Source: Areca catechu
Lineage: Eukaryota; Streptophyta; Magnoliopsida; Arecales; Arecaceae
Assembly: GCA_021397845.1 (NCBI GenBank)
Contig: CM038044.1
Location: 60,549,851 to 60,613,850, forward strand
DNA: 64,000 nucleotides
Direction of reading: 5' to 3'
Of the stretch, positions 56,016 through 64,000 are shown in pieces; the first letter of the stretch is position 1; each line of letters starts with the position of its first letter. The notes beneath the pieces are model-generated. The model did no database searches, was not told the origin of the DNA, and was given only the letters and a program-made list of their open reading frames with translations. The translations under genes and the position numbers were made by a program.

Positions 56016-57504
56016 TGTTGCCGATCTCGCCGCCGCGCCCGTGGCCTCGGAACCGCCGATCCGACTAAACAGTCCTGCTCCTGGGGCCTCCTGCTGGACC
56101 GTACCTGCAAGGCAAGGTCAGAAGATCCTGGCCGGGGATTCTGGCGAGGGAGCTCCGACGATCAAGTCAGTAGACGGCGAGAGGGAACAGATTCCCTGGA
56201 ACGGGCCCCCGAAGGGGTCCCAAACTCAGAGAATGTACTAGCAATAAAGATGCCGGAGAGACCAAAAACCCGGCTGGATCCCTTTGCCGAGCTCCTCCCA
56301 GTGATCCCCTCTCGGGACCTTGGATCTTGCTCTGGGAGCGGAGCTTCCAGCCTCTGTTTCTTACCTGTCTCACCTTACCTGGTCGTCTCTTCTCTCCTTC
56401 CTTTTATCTCCTCCCGCTGCCTGCTCGTTTTCCGCTCGCGGGAGGCTCCCTTGTCGCTCTCGTCACACTCCCTCCGTCCTTTTCTCTTTTCCCTTCTGGT
56501 TCAGAGGGCCAGACGGCTTTCTGGCCTCGTTTGCCGAGCCTAGCGAGGAAAGAGTAAGGGAGGGGGGCGTTGGCCGGGCGGCCGACCAGACCTCGGGCCG
56601 AGTGTGAGCGCTCACCTTCCCAGGTGCCGGCGCTGTCCGTTATCGGGCCCTGTTTTGTCAGAACCGCGTCTCTCGACTGCGGAACCTGTCGGGCCGACGT
56701 AAGTGATGTTTCGCATGCCGCCGCCATCCGTACGGGGCACCTTTCTCGAGGTGCGGCGTGCATGGCTCGAGGGTCAACCTCGGAGCCTGCGCCTCCGCTC
56801 TTTGGGACCTTCTTTGTACGAGCTTCCTGACCTCGGCCGAGGTGGACCCCTCCCGGGTGGACACCTGGCGGGGCGGCAGAAGGACGCTCGTCTTTGACCG
56901 AGGTGGTCCCGTCTCCGGGGGCCAACTGGCGAAGGAGCGAAGGGGCCCGGCTCGACCTCGGCCGAAGTGGGACCGTCTCAGGGTGCCGCCTGGCGAGGGA
57001 GCGGGGGAGCAGCCGACCTCGGCTGAGGTGGACCCCTCCTGGGTGGACACCTGGCGGGGCGGCAGAAGGACGCTCGGCTTCGGCCGAGGTGGTCCCGTCT
57101 CCGGGGGCCACCAAGCGAAGGAGCGAAGGGGCCCGGCTCGGCCTCGGCTGAGGTGGGACTGTCTCAGGGTGCCACCTGGCGAAGGAGCGGGGGAGCAGCC
57201 GACCTTGGCCGAGGTGGACCCCTCCTGGGTGGACACCTGGCGGGGCGGCAGAAGGACGCTCGGCTCCGGCCGAGGTGGTCCCGTCTCCGGGGGCCACCTG
57301 GCGAAGGAGCGAAGGGGCCCGGCTCGACCTCGGTCGAGGTGGGGCCGTCTCAGGGTGCCACCTGGCGAAGCGGCCGGGGACCCCGGGCCGAGCTCAACTT
57401 CGGACGTGTGGGAGCCGTAGCTGACTCGGCCAAAAACCTCCACGTGGCTCGAATAATGTCCGACGGAATATGAGACCAACCACGTCATTATTACGGCCGT
57501 AACA
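56016..57504 (-). repeat. GYP-B 5' LTR (1489 bp)
   Basis: Matches 45091-46560 with an intact GTAACA end on the plus strand. The internal repeats (56826-57380) have marker CTCAGGGTGCC near 56976, 57163 and 57347, a period near 185 bp. Confidence 0.92.
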
Positions 57505-57509
57505 AGACC

Positions 57510-58696
57510 CATTACACCCTCTTAGTGGGAGGCTATGACTTAGCTATCTCAATAACTCTATCATTTTAGAGATCTAATAATTTAAAGGATTTTATTAGAT
57601 GGTTAAGAAGAAAGAAGAAGACATTGACCAATAAACAATCCTCCCACTGACTTAACCAAGTCTATGATGAGGGTTGAAAATAAATTGGTCCAAGGGCACC
57701 TAGATCAGTCATGCTGATCATCCTTATTAGCATGGATTAGCTCGAACCAATGAGCTATCTGATCAAATTCTGATTGATCACATTGGCTAGGTAAGTAGAT
57801 CGATGGGAGGGGTTCCATAATTAACCTCTTTCCTTAGATACTAACCAAGTTGGCCAAGTAAAAGGTAGTCCCAGTTAATAACCATGATCAAATGCCAAAC
57901 TTATCTTAAATACCAATTGGTTGATCAAATTTGATTAGACTAGCCTAATGACTCGAGTCCAACCTTGAGCCAAAACTAGGTCCATTTAATATAATATGGA
58001 CTTGATCAAGCTATCACTATAGAATTGATTTAGAGAATCTTTGACCTAATCATGATCAACTTTTAGTTAGGTTAAATCCAAGTCCCTATTAGATCATATT
58101 ATTTAAAATTCTAATCCTAGGTCTAACATAGTTAATTGACCTGATTCAAGCTAAGCCAAAGCCTGAGTTTATGAAAATGTTATTAGATCTTCAATGCACA
58201 ATTTCAGATCTTATATTTAACATCTTAATTTCAATAGTTAATCAACTTTAATTTTTCTTAGCTCAGATCTAAACAATTTGCATGCATCTTATGCACATTA
58301 AACACCTTTAGATCTAGACTATACGTTTATAATTATTATGCTGAAATTAATGATTATATTTTATGTTCTAAACATATAGACAAATAATGAAAATTTAACT
58401 TCAAATCAATAACAGCAAATTAAACAAGATTAAATCATTGGAAATTTACATCCAATTATTAAAAAAATTTAATAATATTCCTTTCATCTTACTTGTTTAT
58501 GGGATATAATCACAAACAACACCCCTACAAGGTACCATAGGAGATCCCATGAAATGGGAAGAAAGGATGTTTAAACTCTACTTTTCTTCTATGACCAGAT
58601 GACCATGGTGATCAGCCCAATTTGAGGTAGTTACTTAGATTAAAACACATCTAATAGCAAGATTCTATATATAAATATCATGTCTTGTAATCGATC
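57510..58696 (-). other. COP-2 leader, right part
   Basis: 1.2 kb of AT-rich untranslated leader; no gene. It shares the GGGAGGCTA motif and overall composition with the COP-1 leader. Confidence 0.6.
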
Positions 58697-58708
58697 GCTC
58701 TTATACCA
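58697..58708 (-). other. COP-2 primer-binding site, mutated
   Basis: The minus strand reads TGGTATAAGAGC, one base (C to A) from the perfect site in COP-1. It lies just inside the LTR end at 58713. Confidence 0.7.
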
Positions 58709-58712
58709 CTAT

Positions 58713-60953
58713 TGAAAAATTAGACATGGTTTCATGCATGTATTTTGATTTTTTTAAAAAAATCAATGAAAGAAAATCTATTTTAAAATAATTTTAATCA
58801 AAAAATAAAATATTTAGAATAATTATAGAAAATCCTATACAAGATCTTAATAAGATATGTAATGCAAAAAATAAAATTAGCATGCATTGATCAACCGATG
58901 CACGCTGTAAATCTAATCTACAATAAACTTGAGATTGAATCTCATACTTGATTATGGGTCACTAATTGCCCCTACTGATAGCATGTAAAAGGGATCTTCA
59001 AGTTGCTTCTCATTTGTACTGGATGTCTTGCCCCTATAGATCGTCCACACAAAGTCCCGAATATGATCAGCCTCCTTGGAGTGCTAGCTCCATTTGAAGG
59101 CCACCGGATGACTGATTTGACTCTTTCTTTAGAATATCTGGTACCCTCCAAGAAGCCCACGAGGAGACGATAAGAACGATTAAAGCTGGAGAAGAGGAAA
59201 AATACAGAAGACTCTCTTTTATTTTTTTCCTTCTCTATAAAACACCTAGCACCAACCAAGAACTCTTGCCCACTTTTATTCCATGTTAATTTTTTCTCCA
59301 TAATTTTGTTTGGTGATTATTTATCCTATCTCATGGTAATTTCTCCTCTCTTAATGTCCAATGCCTCATTAAGAATCCAAATAAAATAAGGCATGGAGAT
59401 GGTTAGGGAGTTTGAGTTAGATTAGGAAAAGGACAAGAGATTCAAACTCTATTAATTTTAAAATTCAAACTAATTCTAATTTAAACTAAGTTTAAACCAG
59501 ATATTATCCTAATCTAATTATGAAAGAAAAAAGGAGTGTAATCAGATTTTTTGGCATGAAAATCTTCATGTAAATTCTAGGATTGCATGAAGAAGATGCG
59601 TGGAACATTTCTAAGGGGTGCTAGGTAGGGATTCTTGATCTTGATTTGTTCCAAATCAATTGTAACCAAATCCAATTTGGTTAAACCAAATTTAGACTGC
59701 TGAACCTAATCTAATTAGATCCATAATAGCTTAACTACTTTCCAATTAAATCAAAAATTAATTGAATCCAAGTTCAAATCAAATCAAGATTAAAATCTTT
59801 TAGCAATTATGTCATCGTATAATCTAATAAGGTGAAACCCAATTGAACCTAATTCAATTAGACTTGAGAAATCTCCTTGCTTAATCAAATTAAACTAATT
59901 AGCAATCTAATTACTGATTAATCTTTCTATAATTAATAATAATTTATTTATTTATAATATTTGTATTAGATTAATTACCAATCGAATTGATAATTATATC
60001 CTTGAACAATTTTTAATCATTGATTAGCTATCATGATCGGTCATAAACTTTTATTGTTTGTGACTCCATAAGTTCGAATACTAAGCTGGTAGCATAGGAA
60101 CCAATTTTTGAACTAATTAATATAATCATCTAGCAATAGTTCCCGATGTCTAAATAGATCGAATGATTGTAAAGCAACATTCAAGAATCCAGGTATATGT
60201 TTCCGTATAATTCATCTCTTTGACTTAATGCTCAGGATAATATCAAAGTCAACTACCAACTCTTAATTAGGGCATTCAAATGTATCTTAACCTAATAAAT
60301 CCTATGACTCCTTATAAGGATTGCTCTGGTCAAAGTCTTGCTAAATTGAAACATAATAAAGCAATTTCTTTAATACCTTGATGTGATCAATCCAATCTTA
60401 ACTCACACACTAATTTAACAAATACTTAACTAAACCTAGAAACTTTGTCACTAAATTAGATATTCAGGTAGTCCGGCATCCAAGTATAGTGAGTTGCTTG
60501 CAAGTTATCATGGTGATCTCAAGTCAGAAATATACTTATATTCATATCCTTCTAAGAGATACTCTTGATAGCAGAGTACTCTATAGAGTTGGCCATGTTT
60601 AGTAAATGTACATATACACTTATCTGTATGCCATACCAGTATATTCACACTTCTTGTTTATGAGGATAGCCAACTCATATGGCATACAACGATCTACACT
60701 GGATAAATGTTGTCATCTTAGGTAAGAACGTATCATTTAGTCATGAATAGATTTAAGAACTATATAACAAATCCTTCTTCATCGATTAGAATTAGTTCTA
60801 AGGACTTTATCATAAAATAGTTCAATGAAAGATGCATATAATATGATGAACTACTAAAAGTAACTTTTATTTATTAATGATTTATTTATAAATATACATA
60901 GAGCTCAACTATCTATAACTCATATGATTAGCTTTAGGAGACATTTCTTAACA
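58713..60953 (-). repeat. COP-2 5' LTR (2241 bp)
   Basis: In element orientation it starts TGTTAAGAAATGTC and ends AATTTTTCA. Blocks match the COP-1 3' LTR (35766-36480), for instance TTGCAAGCAACTC and GTTTCTAGG. There is no second copy in the window. The short frame 58972-59301 has no protein signature. Confidence 0.75.
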
Positions 60954-61240
60954 ATGCCACCTATGGAGTTCCTACTTAAAGTATCTTCCATGATAATTTA
61001 TTTTCCTGGATGGTAATTAATTATTATGTCATAATCTTTAATCAACTCTAACCATCTTCTTTACCTCAAATTTAACTCCTTTTTTTAAAAATATATACTT
61101 GAGACTTTTACGATCTATAAAAATCTCACAAGGAGTACCATATATAAATAGTGCCTTCAAATCTTTAGAGCAAAAACATTTGTCTTCCAAAAAGATGCTA
61201 TGCATAATAGTAAAATTCAACACCCTCTCTCAGTCTTTGG
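60954..61240 (-). pseudogene. Relic Gypsy RNase H domain, host site of COP-2
   Basis: The minus strand reads LKALFIYGTPCEIFIDRKSLKYIF, then a degraded RWLELIKDYDI and NYHPGK, then an end at the COP-2 LTR. These are the DHKSLKYIF and RRWLELIKDYD boxes of chromovirus-type RNase H. It is old and interrupted. Confidence 0.7.
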
Positions 61241-61620
61241 TGATTATAGCCATGATTAGCACTATGACAAGGCCTAGAGAGACTAGCCCCTAAAAGCAGA
61301 TACGGGATCCATCAGCATGTACCAGTAATTAGCTCCACTGTCTAGGCCCAGAAAGAAATTAACGCTAATTTACATGGCTACGATTAGCCCCATGATAGGG
61401 CAAAGATATTATCCATGAAAATAAATACACGAAGCATTAGCATGTGCCAAAAATTAGCTCTGACTGGCTAAGCCCAAAAGGACTAATTCTAGTAGTGATC
61501 AGCCTTGACTGGTTAGGTCTAAGAGAGACTAGTTTCTAATATATGGCCAATGATCAGCCTCATTCGCTAGATTTAAATCATAGTCTAACTAGAGATTATT
61601 TCTTATTTCCACCATAGCTA
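61240..61620. repeat. Degenerate repeats with TTAGC / GGCTAAGCCC motifs
   Basis: Loosely repeated blocks such as AATTAGCTC..GTCTAGGCCCA, AATTAGCTCTGACTGGCTAAG and GATCAGCCTTGACTGGTTAGG recur about every 80-130 bp. They could be a decayed minisatellite in an LTR. No gene. Confidence 0.4.
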
Positions 61621-62214
61621 AATAATCATACTTATTTTTTACAATAACACCAAATCAAGTTTTTCATATCTCATTTTTAGAAGCAAGAAAATAATTTTTT
61701 ATTTAAAATTTATTCAAAGATAAATGCGAACAATCATTTTTCCAAAGGTTATGAAATATTAAAAGAGAAATCAAATCGTTCGAGTTTTGTAATCATGCTA
61801 AGGTGTCACTGTGCTTGATCTAATATTTTTAATTACTTTTCATGCATAAATATATACTCTCAAATTTTCATAATTTCTAAGTATTTAATATTTTTATGTA
61901 GGAAATTTAATTTTTAAATACATGAATATGCATAAAATAAATCCAAAGATAAAACAAAACTTATAGTTGATTAGATCCAAAAATTATTTTTTTTGATACA
62001 TGGCTGATCTCGAGATCTGGTGCTCTTCTAGGATTGAAGGCTTTGATAAAATAATTTAACAGCATTATTATCCTTTAATCAAGAAAATAACTGAGATGAA
62101 AAGAGAGAATCTCATCTTGGTTGTGATCTAGGTCAAGTCACGAGTTAGGTCTATAAGTCTCGGACTAATCTAGATCTAGTTAAATTAGGATCAGATCAAA
62201 GAAAGGGTTTCACA

Positions 62215-62385
62215 AAAAGGTCGATCTCTCTCTTCTCTCTACTTCTCTCTGCTTTCCTCTCTCTCTGCCCTTCTCTTTGTTTCTCTCTCTTCTTTTTTTC
62301 TTCCTTTTTGTCTATTCTTCTCTTTTCTTTTATTTTCCTTTCTCTGGACCTCTCTGTCTCTTTCTCTTCTTCTTCTCGTAGCTGA
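62215..62385. repeat. Polypyrimidine (CT-rich) tract
   Basis: About 170 bp almost wholly C and T on the plus strand. The minus-strand frame across it encodes only Lys/Glu/Arg-rich low-complexity sequence and is not a gene. Confidence 0.85.
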
Positions 62386-63122
62386 CCCCTAGGGGGTTTC
62401 ATTCCATGAATCCACAAGGGTGGGCAAGGTAGGCAGGGGGGTGGGGAGGGAGGAGAAGAGGAGCATAAGGGTCCTCATAGGGTTATCCCTCATCCTAGAA
62501 CTTATCATTGGCTCGACAAACTCAAAAACAATTCTTGAAAAGAAAAGGATGGAGGCAAGCAGGGATGAGAGAATGGGGGTCTGGCAATAGCATGCCCGAG
62601 AGAAAGTAGCACGGCCAGAGCAGTCACGATCAATGGTGGCTCCACCTGGCTGGAACGGAGGAGAGGAGAGGAAAAATGGTCATTGCCCCTATGGCCAAAA
62701 GAAAAAAAGGGAGGGGACTTACCAGTGATGGAGAAGATGAGATAGTTTGGATGATTCCGGTGGCCACAATGAGTCCAAAACTGCTGGTGAACAAGGAAAG
62801 AAATAAGAGAGAAGGGCGGGGATCTTCGACGGGGATGGTGGGGGTTCGGGAACTTAAATAGGAATGGAAACTAGGATTTTCTAGCAGACAAAGAGTCCTA
62901 ATTGGAGGATGAATCCTCCTTCGTCATGCCAGAACAGGGAAATTTTTCCAATTTTCCAAATTAGTGAGGGGGTGGGGTGGGCAGAACAGGCCTTCGGGCC
63001 TTCGATTTAATTTGGAATGGCCTCACAGAAACAAAAGCACAAAACAAGAAACCGAGCCAAGCCCTTGATGATTGAATTGCAACATGACCAATTGAGATTC
63101 ATAGTAAGCATTTGATCTGCAT
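62386..63122. other. Intergenic DNA, unassigned
   Basis: No convincing gene. A 61-codon frame at 62676-62861 has no recognised domain. The purine-rich composition suggests old LTR sequence, but I could not place it. Confidence 0.4.
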
Positions 63123-63352
63123 TTATGTCACAAGATCAGGCAATCCTCGTGAAAAGGAATCAATGAGAGTCGCATTGATTGAAGCAGCAAAATGAGAACT
63201 ACATCCATTCATCCACACAGCACAAAAAGACACCCTTTTTTTTTTTTTTCTTTTGGTAACATAAAAGACACCATTTTTTAGCTCTCTAACATAAACACAA
63301 GTGAAGGGGATAAGAACTCGTTCATACACTAGAAGAAAAGAAAGAGCACCAT
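63123..63352 (-). other. 3' flank / 3' UTR region of the kinase gene
   Basis: 230 bp downstream of the kinase stop on the minus strand, including an A run (T13 on the plus strand at about 63238-63251). No other gene. The poly(A) site was not identified. Confidence 0.45.
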
Positions 63353-64000
63353 CTACTGGAAGGTCTCCATTCTCTCTATAACTGGTGTCTTGATGACCTG
63401 CAGTATCTGCACCACCTCGGCCATGGATGGCCTACTTGAAGGTATTTGCGACGTGCACACCAAACCTAGCTTCAGTACCGGCAGCACCTCCTCCTCTGGG
63501 AACTCCCCCATGCTTGAATCCACGCTGTCCAACACATTCCCCTGCTCTAAAAGAACTCTCACTTGATCGATCAGTATCATGACATCATCGTCTCCATACT
63601 CCACTGGCTTCCTTCTTGTCACGAGCTCCAGAATTAGTACCCCGAAGCCATATACATCGCACTTCTCGTTAATTCTCAAGCTCTGGCATGCAAGCTCTGG
63701 TGCCATGTAGCCCATCGCACTCTGAAACCGGTTGCTTATGATGTGCTTGTCAAGCTTTGGAAGTAGCCTTGCTAGCCCAAAGTCTGATATCTTCGGATTG
63801 CAATTCTCATCCAAGAGGATGTTGCTCGGCTTCATATTGTAGTGTATGATCGGAGGGCGGAATGACTGGTGCAAGTAAGCAAGTCCCTTCGCGGTCCCCA
63901 GCGCAATATTGAAGCGATCAGCCCATGACAGAGGGGGCATCGATCCAGAATTCTCATGAAGTCTTGAGTGCAGACTTCCATGGGGGTCATAGTCTGAGAT
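63353..64000 (-). CDS. LRR receptor-like kinase, C-terminal kinase lobe (partial; probably inactive kinase)
   Basis: 216 codons are open from the window edge to TAG at 63353-63355. The visible part covers most of the kinase C-lobe: the HRD loop is IIHYNMKPSNILLDE (residues 53-55 HYN, so the catalytic Asp is Asn), DFG at 73-75 (ISDFGLARLL), APE at 100-102 (YMAPE), DVYGFGVLILELVT and the final SRPSMAEVVQILQVI. From memory it closely resembles Arabidopsis At3g28040, described as a probably inactive plasma-membrane LRR receptor-like kinase, which also has HFN at this loop. The LRR ectodomain, membrane segment and N-lobe lie beyond the window. No break is visible, so this looks like a functional host gene. 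Confidence 0.9.
   Translation of the reverse strand: MSDYDPHGSLHSRLHENSGSMPPLSWADRFNIALGTAKGLAYLHQSFRPPIIHYNMKPSNILLDENCNPKISDFGLARLLPKLDKHIISNRFQSAMGYMAPELACQSLRINEKCDVYGFGVLILELVTRRKPVEYGDDDVMILIDQVRVLLEQGNVLDSVDSSMGEFPEEEVLPVLKLGLVCTSQIPSSRPSMAEVVQILQVIKTPVIERMETFQ

Larger units (their letters stand above)
45091..57504 (-). mobile_element. GYP-B: 12.4-kb Tat-type Ty3/Gypsy element with antisense gene
   Basis: Sister of GYP-A with the same layout: 5' LTR (56016-57504), PBS, gag-pol (50507-55936), 120-bp array, antisense gene (47041-49295), 3' LTR (45091-46560). A perfect duplication AGACC flanks it. The LTR sequences differ markedly from GYP-A while internal regions are close, so the two are related subfamilies. 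Unlike GYP-A it keeps the second RNase H and YVDD. Confidence 0.93.
41523..60953 (-). mobile_element. COP-2: old Ty1/Copia element of the COP-1 family, minus strand
   Basis: It runs from a 5' LTR on the right (58713-60953) through PBS and leader (57510-58712), the GYP-B insertion, the rest of the leader and gag (43801-45090) to integrase and RT (41523-43800). RNase H and the 3' LTR are missing at the left, where CHR-4 abuts. The gag, pol and LTR segments are homologous to COP-1 but much more decayed. The five bases beyond its right end are ATGCC (60954-60958). Confidence 0.8.

Noticed and set aside
62196..62417. Lys/Glu/Arg-rich small protein on the minus strand
   Set aside because: It is the translation of a CT-rich simple-sequence tract.
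1..64000. CRISPR arrays, tRNA or rRNA genes, bacterial-style operons
   Set aside because: Tandem repeats here have no spacer structure, the tRNA-like matches are 12-18 base primer-binding sites only, and the content is clearly plant nuclear.

Overview
The window is plant nuclear DNA, almost certainly from a monocot with a repeat-rich genome (a palm would fit, but the species cannot be fixed from this sequence). About 60 of the 64 kb are LTR retrotransposons inserted into one another. The only host gene visible is the 3' end of a leucine-rich-repeat receptor-like kinase at the right edge (63353-64000, minus strand). All names below (CHR-1 to CHR-4, GYP-A to GYP-C, COP-1, COP-2, relic) are local labels for this window.

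Layout from left to right. 1-2619: 5' part of a chromovirus-type Ty3/Gypsy element, minus strand (CHR-1), inserted into GYP-C, a fragment of a Tat-type Gypsy element (2620-3898, minus). GYP-C sits in the 5' LTR of a Ty1/Copia element on the plus strand (COP-1, 3899-38416). COP-1 is itself split by three insertions: CHR-2 (6538-12867, minus, an RT-less chromovirus) in its leader; GYP-A (13389-25683, minus, a 12.3 kb Tat-type element) in gag; and CHR-3 (28809-35760, plus, another RT-less chromovirus) in its 3' LTR. 38417-38852 looks like the tail of another Tat-type element. 38853-41522 is a truncated chromovirus 5' end (CHR-4, plus). It abuts an old Copia element of the COP-1 family on the minus strand (COP-2, 41523-60953), which contains GYP-B (45091-57504, minus, a sister of GYP-A). 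COP-2 sits in an older Gypsy relic (RNase H remnant near 60960-61240). After that come about 2 kb of AT-rich unassigned sequence and the kinase gene.

Insertion order is well supported. Perfect 5-bp target-site duplications flank GYP-A (GTATT), GYP-B (AGACC) and CHR-3 (TAATC), and a 4-of-5 match flanks CHR-2. Removing GYP-A rejoins the COP-1 gag reading frame exactly.

The two large Tat-type elements share an elaborate plan. On the minus strand they carry gag, aspartic protease, RT/RNase H, an archaeal-type second RNase H (deleted in GYP-A) and integrase. Next comes an array of exact 120-bp repeats. On the opposite strand, close to the 3' LTR, is a spliced three-exon antisense gene whose first exon resembles the plant 'putative gypsy type transposon' family and whose last exon is coiled coil. 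Both gag-pol and antisense genes are broken, at different places in the two copies. All the retroelement genes here look dead. The noteworthy points are the antisense gene and its conserved 3' hairpin, the recurrent RT-less chromovirus architecture, the shared gag stop codon and the several tandem arrays.
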